Assembly: GCF_001685355.1 (NCBI RefSeq) | Contig: NZ_CP016438.1 | Span: 6,386,001-6,450,000 of the forward strand | DNA from: Streptomyces lincolnensis | Lineage (GTDB): Bacteria; Actinomycetota; Actinomycetes; Streptomycetales; Streptomycetaceae | Direction: 5' to 3' | Length of the DNA stretch: 64,000 bases | Shown: positions 41,176-50,356 of the stretch, one piece after another | Numbering within the stretch: position 1 is the first letter of the stretch | Layout of the letters: every line of letters starts with the position of its first letter | The notes under the pieces: generated by a model | Database searches by the model: none | What the model saw: only the letters and a program-made list of their open reading frames with translations | What the model was told of the DNA's origin: nothing | Position numbers and translations under genes: made by a program

Positions 41176-42513
41176 ATGAGCCTGCGGTCACGCATCAACT
41201 CCCCCGAAGAGAACGGCAACCGGGGCGAGGACGGCCACCTCGTCTCCTCCTACCGGGCCAAGCTCCTGGAGGAGATCGACCTCGCGGAGATGAGTTCGCT
41301 CGCGGCGGCCGAGCGCCGGGCCCGCCTGGAGCGGGTCCTCGGGCACATCATCAGCCGTGAGGGCCCGGTCCTGTCGACGGTCGAGCGCTCCCAGCTGATC
41401 CGGCGGGTGGTGGACGAGGCACTCGGCCTCGGCATCCTCGAACCCCTCCTGGAGGACGCGTCCATCACCGAGATCATGGTGAACGGCCCGGACGCGATCT
41501 TCGTCGAACGCGGCGGCCGGGTCGAGCAGTTGCCGATCCGCTTCGCCTCGCACGACCAGCTGATGCAGACCATCGAGCGGATCGTGTCGACGGTCAACCG
41601 GCGGGTGGACGAGTCCAACCCGATGGTGGACGCGCGCCTGCCGTCCGGCGAGCGCGTGAACGTCATCATCCCGCCGCTGTCGCTGACCGGCGCCACGCTC
41701 ACCATCCGCCGCTTCCCGCGCTCCTTCACGCTCAGCGAGCTGGTCGGCTTCGGCTCCCTGGACGAGCACATGCTGTACCTGCTGGCGGGCCTGGTGCAGG
41801 CGAGGTTCAACATCATCGTCTCGGGCGCCACCGGCACCGGCAAGACGACCCTCCTCAACGCCCTGTCGGGTCTCATCCCCGACCGCGATCGCATCATCAC
41901 CATCGAGGACTCCGCCGAACTCCAGCTCCAGCAGCGGCACGTGGTCCGGCTGGAGTCGCGCCCGGCCAACGTGGAGGGCAAGGGCCGTATCACCATCCGC
42001 GAACTGGTCCGCAACTCGCTGCGCATGCGGCCCGACCGGATCGTGGTCGGTGAGGTCCGCGGCGGCGAGTCCCTGGACATGCTCCAGGCCATGTCGACGG
42101 GCCACGACGGCTCGCTGGCCACCGTCCACGCCAACAGCGCCGAGGACGCGCTGATGCGGCTGAAGACGCTGGCGTCGATGTCCGAGGTGGAGATCCCCTT
42201 CGAGGCGCTGCACGACCAGATCAACAGCGCGATCGACGTCATCATCCAGCTCACCCGGTTCGCCGACGGCGTCCGCCGTGTCACCGAGATCGCCCTGCTG
42301 GACAGCCACGGCAGCGAGCCGTACCGGCTGGCCACGGTCGCCCGCTTCGACGCCCGGCCGATGGCCGCCGACGGCCGGATCTACGGCGACTACCAGCACT
42401 TCCCGCTCCCGCGCCGCACCGCCGACCGCCTCTACATGGCGAGCCAGCCCACGCCCCAGGCCTTCGGCGTGGCCCAGGCACCGCACGAGCTAGCCACCCG
42501 AGAAGCCAGGTAG
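41176..42513 (+). CDS. tadA: Pilus assembly ATPase TadA/CpaF
   Basis: A 445-residue secretion ATPase of the GspE/VirB11 superfamily and the motor of Tad pilus assembly. Walker A GATGTGKTT, the Asp box (IEDSAELQLQQ), Walker B RPDRIVVGEVRGGE and a His box (ATVHANSAEDALMR) are intact. The N-terminal region is helical (SREGPVLSTVERSQLIRRVV). The ATG at 41176 follows GAGGAAA. It is followed by tadB and tadC, the platform proteins. Confidence 0.93.
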   Translation: MSLRSRINSPEENGNRGEDGHLVSSYRAKLLEEIDLAEMSSLAAAERRARLERVLGHIISREGPVLSTVERSQLIRRVVDEALGLGILEPLLEDASITEIMVNGPDAIFVERGGRVEQLPIRFASHDQLMQTIERIVSTVNRRVDESNPMVDARLPSGERVNVIIPPLSLTGATLTIRRFPRSFTLSELVGFGSLDEHMLYLLAGLVQARFNIIVSGATGTGKTTLLNALSGLIPDRDRIITIEDSAELQLQQRHVVRLESRPANVEGKGRITIRELVRNSLRMRPDRIVVGEVRGGESLDMLQAMSTGHDGSLATVHANSAEDALMRLKTLASMSEVEIPFEALHDQINSAIDVIIQLTRFADGVRRVTEIALLDSHGSEPYRLATVARFDARPMAADGRIYGDYQHFPLPRRTADRLYMASQPTPQAFGVAQAPHELATREAR

Positions 42514-42524
42514 GACCGCCCCCC

Positions 42525-43469
42525 ATGGAACTCCACACCCTCGTCACGCTCACCATCGGCGTCGCACTGCTGACCTGCGTGTTGGCCGTGATCGGCGTGC
42601 ACGTCTACGCCAAGGGCCGGGCCCAGCGCGCCGCCCTGGTCGAACGGCTGACGTCCACCGGCCAGATACCGGTCATCGGCCGCCGGCGCCACTTCCGCAC
42701 CCTGGACCGCCGACTGCGCCGTACGACGGTCGGCCGGAAGCTGGAACTGCGGCTGGCGGCGACGGGCCTGGACGTCACGCCGGGCGAGTTCTTCGCCGCG
42801 ATGCTCGCCCTGGTGGCCGGACTGTGGATGGTCGGCCAGGCCACCCTGGCACCCTTCTTCGGCCCCATCGCCGGACTGCTGGGCGTCTGGGCGGCGGTGC
42901 AGTTCCTGGACTGGCAGCGGCAGAAGCGCATCGAGAAGTTCATCAACCAACTCCCCGAACTGGCCCGCATCCTCGCCAACGCCACCCACGCCGGCCTCGC
43001 CCTGCGCACCGCGATCGGCATGGCGGCGGAGGAGCTGGAGGCCCCGGCCGGTGAGGAACTCGCCCAGGTGGCCAACCAGTTGGCGGTCGGCGCGACGATG
43101 GACGACGCGCTGGGCGAGATGGCCGAGCGGCTGCCGTCCCGCGAACTGGTCGTACTCGTCACGACGTTGGTGTTGTCGAACAGGGCGGGCGGTCAGGTCG
43201 TGAGCGCACTCCGCAATCTCACCGAGACGCTGGAGGAACGCAAGGAGACCCGGCGCGAGGTCCGCACCCAGCTGGCCCAGGTCAACATGACGGCGTACGC
43301 GGTCCCGGTCCTCGGCGTCGGCTCCCTCTTCCTCATGAACGGCGTCAAGGACGGCGCCCTGGAACGCATGACCGGCTCACCGTTCGGACAGGCGGCGGTG
43401 ATCATCGCCTTCGCGCTGTACACGGTGGGCTTCATCCTCATCCGCCGTCTGTCGCGGATCGACGTCTGA
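42525..43469 (+). CDS. tadB: Pilus platform protein TadB
   Basis: A 314-residue type II secretion F-domain protein. An N-terminal membrane helix, two more around residues 83-125 and two at the end surround the F domain (ELARILANATHAGLALRTAI and RELVVLVTTLVLSNRAGGQV). It forms the inner membrane platform with TadC. ATG at 42525, 11 bases after tadA. Confidence 0.9.
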   Translation: MELHTLVTLTIGVALLTCVLAVIGVHVYAKGRAQRAALVERLTSTGQIPVIGRRRHFRTLDRRLRRTTVGRKLELRLAATGLDVTPGEFFAAMLALVAGLWMVGQATLAPFFGPIAGLLGVWAAVQFLDWQRQKRIEKFINQLPELARILANATHAGLALRTAIGMAAEELEAPAGEELAQVANQLAVGATMDDALGEMAERLPSRELVVLVTTLVLSNRAGGQVVSALRNLTETLEERKETRREVRTQLAQVNMTAYAVPVLGVGSLFLMNGVKDGALERMTGSPFGQAAVIIAFALYTVGFILIRRLSRIDV

Positions 43470-43492
43470 GCGGCGAGGAGGGACTTTCCGAC

Positions 43493-44380
43493 ATGGCACT
43501 GCTGCTCGCCTTCCTGATGGCACTGGCCGTCTGGGGCATCTTCACCGGCATCCGCATGTACCGGGCGGACGCCAGACTCCCCGCCGACCTCGCGCTCGCC
43601 CTGGAGGTCGGCGCCACCCGCACCGGCGCGGTGGACTCCCTGATCGACCGCATGGGCATGCGGTACGCCCCCGCCGTCCTGCGCCTCATGGGCCCCAAGC
43701 AGGTCGCCAGGTACCGCCGCAAGATCGACCTCGCGGGCAACCCCGGCGGCCTCACCATCGACCGCTACGCGGCCCGCCGCGCGGTCTACGGCGCCCTCGG
43801 CGGCGTCGGCTTCGTGGTGTTCCTGCTGCGCGGCGACCTGCTCGTGGCCCTGCTCCTGCTGGCCTTCGGCGCGTTCTGGACGGAGGTCGGCATCTGGTCG
43901 GCGATCCGTATCCGCAAGGACGTCATCGAGCGGACCCTGCCGGACTTCCTGGACGTCCTGGCGGTCGTGGTGAGCGCGGGCCTCGGTTTCCGCCAGGCGC
44001 TGGACCGGGTCGCCTCCAGGTACGAGGGTCCCTGGGCCGACGAACTGCGCATCACCCTCCGTCAGATGGACCTCGGCATGAGCCGCCGCCAGGCCTTCGC
44101 CGAACTGCGCCGCCGCAACGACTCCGAGCAGGTGGCGATGTTCGTGACGGCGTTGCAGCAGGGGGAGGAACTGGGCGCCCCCATCGTCGACACGCTCGTC
44201 GCCCTCGCCAAGGACATGCGCCGCACCGACGCCCAGAACGCCCGCCGCAAGGCCGCCCGAGCCGTCCCCAAGGCCACGATGATGATCACCACGTTCATGG
44301 TCCCGGCCACGATGCTCCTGCTGGGAGCGGGGCTGCTGCTGGGGTCGGGGACGGACTTCGGGTCGATCACGGGGGAGTAG
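43493..44380 (+). CDS. tadC: Pilus platform protein TadC
   Basis: A 295-residue F-domain protein. Helices lie near residues 2-20 and 92-122, then the F domain (LPDFLDVLAVVVSAGLGFRQ), and a final helix (MITTFMVPATMLLLGAGLLL). It pairs with TadB. ATG at 43493 follows AGGAGG. The sensor kinase begins 12 bases later. Confidence 0.9.
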   Translation: MALLLAFLMALAVWGIFTGIRMYRADARLPADLALALEVGATRTGAVDSLIDRMGMRYAPAVLRLMGPKQVARYRRKIDLAGNPGGLTIDRYAARRAVYGALGGVGFVVFLLRGDLLVALLLLAFGAFWTEVGIWSAIRIRKDVIERTLPDFLDVLAVVVSAGLGFRQALDRVASRYEGPWADELRITLRQMDLGMSRRQAFAELRRRNDSEQVAMFVTALQQGEELGAPIVDTLVALAKDMRRTDAQNARRKAARAVPKATMMITTFMVPATMLLLGAGLLLGSGTDFGSITGE

Positions 44381-44392
44381 GGGGGTGACGAG

Positions 44393-45802
44393 ATGACAAT
44401 GGTGAGGCCGGGAAGACCGGGAATGCCGGGAATGCCGGGACGGCTACGCAGACCGCCGACGCCCGAACGCGGGTCCGCCGACGGCACCAGGCCCCCACAG
44501 GGGCCACTCGCAACCGCTCCTGAACCCACACCCTCACCACCCACCATCGACGTCCAGGTGAACGCCCTCCAGGCCATGTGCCGCCAGGTCCTCGGCTTCC
44601 GCCTGGCGATGATCGCCCTGGCCACCCCCGCCGCCCTCCTCAACGCCAACCCCGGCCTGGGCCAACGCCTGGTCGGCGCCGCGGTCGTCGTCACCTTCAT
44701 GGGCTCGTACGTCCTCTTCAGGGACTGGGAACGCTTCGGCGCCCTCCTCCTGCGCCACCCCACCCTCCTGGCGGTGGACACCCTCTTCGGCTCCCTCCTC
44801 CTGATCTCGGCCGGCCCGGACAGCACCCTCGCCTACGTCAGCGTCTGCACCCCCCTCCTCGCCGGCATCGTCTACGGCTGGCGCGGCGCCGCCGTCTTCG
44901 CCTCCCTCCAGTCCCTGATCCTCCTGCTGGCCCATACGACGCTGAAGGACACCGGAGCCGGCCCGGCGGAGGCCCTCCTGCTCCCGGGCCTGTGCGTCAT
45001 CACGGGCGCCGTCGGCTCCACGCTCCGCAACCTCATGCTCCGCTTCGGCGCCGCGACCCGGGCCCTGACCACGGTCCAGGCCCGCCTGGCCGTGACGGAG
45101 GCGCTCACCGCCGAACGGACCCGCCTGGCCCGCGAGATGCACGACTCCGTGGCGAAGACCCTGCACGGCGTGGCCCTGGCCGCGGACGGCCTGGCGCACT
45201 CCGCGAGCGCGCCCCGCATCGACCCGGCCCTCATCCGACACCAGGCCGAACTGGTCGCCCGCTCCGCCCGCAGGGCCGCCGCGGAATCCCGCGAGCTCCT
45301 GGCGGATCTGCGGGGGGAGCCCACACTGGTCGCACTGGACGACGTACTGAAGGAACTGGCCACCCGCACCCAGGACTTCACCGCCCGCACCGCGCTCCCG
45401 ACCGCCTACCACCGCATGGGCGACCGCACGGAACCACCCCCGAAGATCCCACCCCCCGTGGCCCGCCAGCTCCTCAGCATCGCCACGGAAGCCATGGAGA
45501 ACGCCCACCGGCACGCCTCCGCCACCCGCGTCGACGTCCGCGCGGGAGTCCACGGCGACCTGCTGCGCATCAGCGTCCACGACGACGGACGCGGCCTGCC
45601 CCCGGGCACCACCCTCGAACAGCTCCGCCGTACCGGCCACTTCGGCCTGGTCGGCATGGTCGAGCGGGCGGTGTCCGTCGGCGCCCGCATCCGCGTCGGC
45701 CGGGGCACGCACCCCAAGGGCACGGAAGTGCGCCTGGAACTCCCGCTGAAGGCACTCACCCCTCCCCACCACCCCCCATCACGAGAGGAGGCCGAGCGAT
45801 GA
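44393..45802 (+). CDS. Sensor histidine kinase in the pilus locus
   Basis: A 469-residue kinase. An odd start of Met-Pro-Gly repeats (GRPGMPGMPG) is encoded by tandem repeats. About five membrane segments follow (residues 65-220), then the HisKA_3 dimerisation helix with phospho-accepting His250 (RLAREMHDSVAKTLHGVALA) and a HATPase_c domain (NAHRHASATRVDVRAGVHG and DDGRGLP). It is linked to the response regulator by an ATGA overlap and is inserted between tadC and the flp pilin gene, suggesting it controls pilus genes. Confidence 0.9.
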   Translation: MTMVRPGRPGMPGMPGRLRRPPTPERGSADGTRPPQGPLATAPEPTPSPPTIDVQVNALQAMCRQVLGFRLAMIALATPAALLNANPGLGQRLVGAAVVVTFMGSYVLFRDWERFGALLLRHPTLLAVDTLFGSLLLISAGPDSTLAYVSVCTPLLAGIVYGWRGAAVFASLQSLILLLAHTTLKDTGAGPAEALLLPGLCVITGAVGSTLRNLMLRFGAATRALTTVQARLAVTEALTAERTRLAREMHDSVAKTLHGVALAADGLAHSASAPRIDPALIRHQAELVARSARRAAAESRELLADLRGEPTLVALDDVLKELATRTQDFTARTALPTAYHRMGDRTEPPPKIPPPVARQLLSIATEAMENAHRHASATRVDVRAGVHGDLLRISVHDDGRGLPPGTTLEQLRRTGHFGLVGMVERAVSVGARIRVGRGTHPKGTEVRLELPLKALTPPHHPPSREEAER

Positions 45803-46557
45803 GAGACCGACCGACTCCCGCCCCCGGCCTGCGTGTCGTCGTGGCCGACGACAACCCCGTGGTCCGGGCGGGCCTGACCGCCCTGCTCTCCGGCCGCCCG
45901 GACATCACCGTCGTGGCGGAGGCCGCCGACGGCCACCAGGCCTGCGAGGCCGCCCGCCGCCACCGTCCCGACGTCGTCCTCCTCGACGTCCGCATGCCGC
46001 GTATGGACGGCATCTCCGCGCTGCCCCACCTGGTGACGATCGCCCCGGTGCTGATGCTGACGTACAGCACGGAGTCGGAGATCGTCCGGGAGGCCCTGCG
46101 CCGGGGCGCCGACGGCTACCTCGTCCACGGCGAGTTCACCGCGGACCAGCTCGTCACCGCCGTACGAGACGTCAGGCAGGGCCGCCCCCACTTCACCCCC
46201 ACCGCGGCGGGTACGCTTCTCGCCCAACTCCGGGCAACCCTCCCGGAACCTTTCCGTCCGCAAATGAATCCCCTTGATTCACCGGGAAGTTTCTCCAAAA
46301 CCCCTTCACGACTGCAACCCTCTATGGGACAGTCGTCCCGGGAGGGGTTCCGACTGAGCACCAGGGAGGCGGAGATCATGGACCTCATCGCGTCCGGCAT
46401 GAGCAACCAGCAGATCGCCGCCATGTGCTTCATCAGCCAGAAGACGGTCAAGAACCACATCAACCGCATCTTCGCCAAACTCCACAGCGCCAGCCGCTCC
46501 GAAGCCACCGCCAAGTGGCTCGGCACGGCCCCGACTCCCCGACTCGGGCTGGGGTGA
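45799..46557 (+). CDS. NarL/FixJ-family response regulator
   Basis: A 252-residue response regulator. Receiver residues 11-125 with phospho-acceptor Asp63 (VVLLDVRMPRMDG), then a linker that is Ser/Pro-rich and less GC-rich (PLDSPGSFSKTPSRLQPSMG), and a LuxR-type helix-turn-helix (LSTREAEIMDLIASGMSNQQ). It partners the kinase at 44393 (ATGA overlap). Its likely target is the pilus locus itself, e.g. the space before flp (46558-46696). Confidence 0.9.
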   Translation: MRDRPTPAPGLRVVVADDNPVVRAGLTALLSGRPDITVVAEAADGHQACEAARRHRPDVVLLDVRMPRMDGISALPHLVTIAPVLMLTYSTESEIVREALRRGADGYLVHGEFTADQLVTAVRDVRQGRPHFTPTAAGTLLAQLRATLPEPFRPQMNPLDSPGSFSKTPSRLQPSMGQSSREGFRLSTREAEIMDLIASGMSNQQIAAMCFISQKTVKNHINRIFAKLHSASRSEATAKWLGTAPTPRLGLG

Positions 46558-46696
46558 CGCCCGATGACACCAGGGGGGAGCCACCGGATCAGCCATTGGG
46601 CCCGGAATTGGGCCCAAAGGCCCTCCGCAACACCGGGTGTTCCGTCATACCGTGGGACGATCGCCCACCGGGCGGCCGCTATCGGAGGGGAACACC

Positions 46697-46894
46697 ATGA
46701 GCAACTGGATCAACACCACCGCCGAGTACCTCCGCAACCGGGCGAACCGGGACGACCGGGGGCAGACGGCGGTGGAGTATCTGGGGATCATCGCGGTGGT
46801 GGTGGCGATCGTGTTGGCGATCACGGGAACGGACATCGGGCAGACGATCTACAACGCCATCACGGACAAGATCACCGAAGTCGTCGGTGCCTGA
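46697..46894 (+). CDS. flp: Flp-type type IVb pilin
   Basis: A 65-residue pilin. After a short basic leader the cleavage motif DDRGQTAVEYLGI is seen (G, then E at +5), followed by the 20-residue hydrophobic helix and a short tail (DIGQTIYNAITDKITEVVGA). The ATG at 46697 follows GGAGGGG. No prepilin peptidase gene is in this window. The TadG-like gene overlaps its stop. Confidence 0.9.
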   Translation: MSNWINTTAEYLRNRANRDDRGQTAVEYLGIIAVVVAIVLAITGTDIGQTIYNAITDKITEVVGA

Positions 46895-47493
46895 TCCGGC
46901 TCTGTAGGCGCGGAGACTCCGGGCAGGCCTTCCCCATCTACATCACGGTGGTGGCGGGTCTGCTCTTTCTTGCGTTCGCCTATCTCGCGGTCGGCCAGGC
47001 CGCGGCCAATCGGAACGGCGCCCAGACGGCTGCTGATGCCGCGGCGCTGGCGGCAGCCCTGGACACGCGGGACAAGCTTGCGGACGAGTGGGTCGAGAAC
47101 GTACTCGACCCGACCAAGTGGCGGGACATCTTCGACGGCAACGGCGTGCCGTTCGACGGGTGTGGGCGGGCCGACCAGCTGGCCGCGCAGAACAACGCCA
47201 CCGCGGCCTGCGGTATCGCGGACGAGTTGTATCCGGGCTACACGGTCGAAGTCGAGACGAACAAGGCCGTCGGTGACTCCATCGTCCCCGGGACTGAGAA
47301 CATCCACGCGAAGGCATCCGCCACTGCCGTGATCGAGCCGCTCTGTACGTTCCCACCTCTCGGGGAGGGCGCCGGGGACGACGTGCTGCCGGAGCTCACT
47401 TGCAAGGACGACGAGAAATGGAAGCTCGACCCGGAGGACCTCGTCGATCTTCCGGAACCCCAGGACCTTTTCGACGTCCATCTGGTCGACTGA
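46891..47493 (+). CDS. TadG-like pilus protein, apparent CTG start
   Basis: A 200-residue protein. RGDSGQAFPIYITVVAGLLF is a Tad-type membrane segment with a preceding short basic leader, followed by NGAQTAADAAALAAALDTRD, the standard TadG-related pattern; the acidic C-terminus is outside. No ATG, GTG or TTG exists in frame between the flp stop and the helix. The best start is CTG at 46891, which overlaps the flp stop (CTGA) and would give translational coupling. A start further upstream inside flp is unlikely. Confidence 0.7.
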   Translation: MIRLCRRGDSGQAFPIYITVVAGLLFLAFAYLAVGQAAANRNGAQTAADAAALAAALDTRDKLADEWVENVLDPTKWRDIFDGNGVPFDGCGRADQLAAQNNATAACGIADELYPGYTVEVETNKAVGDSIVPGTENIHAKASATAVIEPLCTFPPLGEGAGDDVLPELTCKDDEKWKLDPEDLVDLPEPQDLFDVHLVD

Positions 47494-47527
47494 CAAGCGA
47501 ACGACGAGTGACGAAGGAAGCAGAGCG

Positions 47528-48109
47528 ATGAGTATTCGGTTCACAGCGAAGGCCCGCAGGGGGGTGGTCGCGCTGACTGTCGCGGCTGGACTGGCCGTCG
47601 GTGTGGCCGGCTGCGGAGGCGGGGGCGGCGACGACAAGAAGCCCGAGACGTCGGCGTCGGCTTCCAAGGACGGCGGCTCCGGGCCGAGTACTCAGGAGGG
47701 ACAGTCGGACACGCCCCTGGCCGAGCTGAAGGGGCCCAACGGGCTGTTGCTCCAAGTCACCTCAGCCGGCCGGGACTCCGGCGGGTTCGTCACGGTCAGT
47801 GGCAACCTGAAGAACGACAGCGACAAGGTGCTCACCATCCCCGCCCAACTGAGCGGCAACGAGACGGAGATCATCAGGAACGGGCGTTCTTTCGGCGGAG
47901 CCACATTGGTGGACTCCAAGGGGAAGAAGCGCTACTACGTCCTGCGTGACACCGACGGGCGGCCCCTCACCACCACGGGCATCTCCACCGTCAAGGCCGG
48001 CGAAACCATCCCGGTTTTCATGCAGTTCCCCGCGCCGCCCGCCGGCACGTCCGAGGTCTCCCTCCAGCTGCCCATGTTCGCCCCCGCCGACCTCACGATC
48101 TCCGGTTGA
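47528..48109 (+). CDS. Lipoprotein in the pilus locus
   Basis: A 193-residue lipoprotein. The signal peptide ends in a lipobox with the cysteine in VGVAGCGGG (about residue 29), followed by a Ser/Gly-rich linker and a beta-rich domain (FVTVSGNLKNDSDKVLTIPA; IPVFMQFPAPPAGTSEVSLQ) like those of DUF-type extracellular proteins. The ATG at 47528 is 35 bases after the TadG-like stop. Role in the pilus not known. Confidence 0.8.
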   Translation: MSIRFTAKARRGVVALTVAAGLAVGVAGCGGGGGDDKKPETSASASKDGGSGPSTQEGQSDTPLAELKGPNGLLLQVTSAGRDSGGFVTVSGNLKNDSDKVLTIPAQLSGNETEIIRNGRSFGGATLVDSKGKKRYYVLRDTDGRPLTTTGISTVKAGETIPVFMQFPAPPAGTSEVSLQLPMFAPADLTISG

Positions 48110-48116
48110 GGCCAGC

Positions 48117-48743
48117 ATGACCACCACCCACCGCCTCCACCCCCTCGCCCTGACCCTCACCGCGGCCTCACTGATCGCGGCGCTCGCCACCCCCGCACAC
48201 GCCGACGACGGCCCCAGCGTCCCCCCTGGCACCGAACCCTCCGCGTCGGCGCCCGTGAACGTCGATGCCAACGACCCCGATCTGAAGCTCCCCGAGGGGG
48301 CGACGCTCGCGGAGCCGAAGGTGTTGGACATCAAGCAGGTCGTGGAGGACCAGAGCGGTGACGAACGCCGCGAGGACACGAACGCGGACGTGAAGTTCGC
48401 CCTCCAGGCGGAGGTGCTGTTCGGGAAGGACAGTGCGAAGCTGGGTGGGGAGGCGAGGTCACGGATCTCCGCGATCGCGGAGGAGATCAAGACCCAGAAA
48501 GCCACCCGGATCCGCGTCTTCGGCTTCACGGACAACCTCGGTTCCTCCGCGCACGGCGACGTGCTGTCGAGACAGCGCGCGAACGCCGTGGAAGGCGTCC
48601 TGGAACAGGAGCTCAACGACCCGAACATCACCTTCGAGGTCCGCGGCTACGGCGAGCAGTACCCGATCGCCTCCAACGCCTCGGAAGCGAGCCGCAAGAA
48701 GAACCGGCGCGTCGAGGTGTCGTTCCCGCGCGGGGAGGACTGA
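48117..48743 (+). CDS. OmpA-family (peptidoglycan-binding) protein
   Basis: A 208-residue secreted protein. A signal peptide (to about residue 30, ending in PAHA-D), an acidic linker, then an OmpA C-terminal-like domain: AEVLFGKDSAKLGGEARSRI, GFTDNLGSSAHGDVLSRQRA and ASEASRKKNRRVEV. The arginine/asparagine features that bind diaminopimelate are in the last two. It would tether to the cell wall. It follows the lipoprotein by seven bases and may anchor the pilus machine in the wall. Confidence 0.88.
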   Translation: MTTTHRLHPLALTLTAASLIAALATPAHADDGPSVPPGTEPSASAPVNVDANDPDLKLPEGATLAEPKVLDIKQVVEDQSGDERREDTNADVKFALQAEVLFGKDSAKLGGEARSRISAIAEEIKTQKATRIRVFGFTDNLGSSAHGDVLSRQRANAVEGVLEQELNDPNITFEVRGYGEQYPIASNASEASRKKNRRVEVSFPRGED

Positions 48744-48838
48744 GGCCGGCGCACCACGGAAAGGGTGGCGGTAGGTACACCCCCACCCGGGTGTGCAGAG
48801 CCATCGTGGGGCGGCGGAGGCGTCCATAGCCTCGTCGT

Positions 48839-49849
48839 ATGGCTGACAACGAGAACAGCAGCAGGGGAAGCGACCGCGAGTACGGCGAGGGGCCTTCGCG
48901 GCGGAAGGTGCTGGGGCGGGGCGCGCTGTCCCTGGGTGGGGCCGCGCTCGCCGTGGGGCTCGGCGCGGGGGTCGCGGGGGCGACCGGAGGAAGGCCCGCG
49001 AAGGGGCAGCGGACATACGTGCTGGTGCACGGTACGCACAGCGCGGGGATGTTCTGGACGGCGATCGGCAGGGAGCTGGCGCTGCGCGGACACCGGGTCG
49101 TGGCGGTGGACCAACCGCTGCACGGGACCGAGAAGTTCATCCCGGAGGCCTACCAGGCGCAGGATCTGCGGGCGCTCGCGGTGGAGGCCTCGCCGGTCGC
49201 CGCGCTCACGGTCGAGGACTTCGAGCGGCGGGTCCTGGGCGTGGTGCGGCGGGCCGCGCGGCTCGGCGGGCCGGTGATCCTCGTGGGGCACAGCATGGGG
49301 GGACTGTCACTGAGCAGGGTGGGGGACGCCGTACCCGGACTCCTCTCGCACCTGTGCTACATGGCCGCGATGTGCCCGAGCCGCAGCATGCCGTCGCTGA
49401 ACGACTGCGCGGGTTCGCCCGAGGGGCAGCGGTCCGTCACCCCGTGGGACCAGATGATCGGGGACCCGGAGAAGCTGGGCGTGCTGCGGCTCAACTGGCG
49501 GAGCGGCGACCGCCGTGACCTCGCGGTGTTCAAGGAGATGATCTGCGCGGAGTACACGGACGCGGCGTTCCTGAGGGTGATCGAGGGCATGCAGACGGAC
49601 GAGTCGATGGCGGCGTACGGGGGCCGGGCCGTCGGGAGCGCCGGCCGGTGGGGGCGGATTCCGCGCACGTATCTGCGGTTCGGCAAGGACCGGACCGTCT
49701 CCCCGGAGCTCCAGGACCGCATGATCGCGGAGGCCGACGACCTCACCCCCGACAACCGCTTCACCGTGCACGACTTCCCGGGCTCCGGCCACTGCGGTCC
49801 CGCGGACCCGACCCGCGTGACGGACCTGCTGCACAACCTGCCCGTGTAG
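48839..49849 (+). CDS. Tat-exported alpha/beta hydrolase
   Basis: A 336-residue alpha/beta hydrolase with a twin-arginine signal (SRRKVLGRGALSLGGAALAV, Arg21-Arg22). The nucleophile is Ser152 in GHSMGG; the oxyanion region follows LVHGTHSAGMFW and the catalytic histidine is in GSGHCGP. It resembles esterase-like hydrolases of this family exported folded. TAGCCT near 48828 ends five bases before the ATG, hinting at a leaderless transcript. The substrate is unknown. It stands alone between the pilus locus and a convergent DUF192 gene. Confidence 0.82.
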   Translation: MADNENSSRGSDREYGEGPSRRKVLGRGALSLGGAALAVGLGAGVAGATGGRPAKGQRTYVLVHGTHSAGMFWTAIGRELALRGHRVVAVDQPLHGTEKFIPEAYQAQDLRALAVEASPVAALTVEDFERRVLGVVRRAARLGGPVILVGHSMGGLSLSRVGDAVPGLLSHLCYMAAMCPSRSMPSLNDCAGSPEGQRSVTPWDQMIGDPEKLGVLRLNWRSGDRRDLAVFKEMICAEYTDAAFLRVIEGMQTDESMAAYGGRAVGSAGRWGRIPRTYLRFGKDRTVSPELQDRMIAEADDLTPDNRFTVHDFPGSGHCGPADPTRVTDLLHNLPV

Positions 49850-49859
49850 CCGCACCTCG

Positions 49860-50225
49860 CTACTCCGCGGGCACGATCTCCACCTGGGCCCCTGCCCGCA
49901 GTCCCCACCCCTCCATCGTCCCGGCCGCCGCCTCCAGCACATGACGGGACCGTGGCCGGGGCAGGCCCAGCCGCCCCGGCCGCATGGTGCGTACGGCGAG
50001 GACGGTGAGGTCGCGGGTCAGGTAGGCGACGTCGATCGGCATCCGCATCCGGAAGGTGTGCACGTTGCCCGCCGGGGACAGGAGCATCGCCCCGTCGACG
50101 GAGTCCCGCCCGAGCAGACCCCTCGTACGGGCCCGGTACGACGCGGCGATCTCCAGCGCGACGGTGACCTCGCCCCGCTCCCCGCGAACGACCAACGTCC
50201 CCTGTCCGTCCCGCCATCTGCCCAT
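49860..50225 (-). CDS. DUF192-family protein
   Basis: A 121-residue protein of the DUF192 family: ARTRGLLGRDSVDGAMLL and VHTFRMRMPIDVAYL are its two conserved blocks. Homologues elsewhere are often next to pilus or secretion genes and their function is unknown. The ATG at 50225 (MGRWRDGQGT) was chosen over a longer GTG start. It is convergent with the hydrolase by ten bases. Confidence 0.8.
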   Translation of the reverse strand: MGRWRDGQGTLVVRGERGEVTVALEIAASYRARTRGLLGRDSVDGAMLLSPAGNVHTFRMRMPIDVAYLTRDLTVLAVRTMRPGRLGLPRPRSRHVLEAAAGTMEGWGLRAGAQVEIVPAE

Positions 50226-50356
50226 ACCCCGACACCCTTCCACACCGGTCACGCAGTCCGGTCACGCGGCACTGCCGTGCCCTGCACCCCCGCTCCCGAC
50301 CACCCGCCGCGAAAAATCGGCGGCGCCCCGGGCCCGGCCCCTGCGACCATCGCCCC

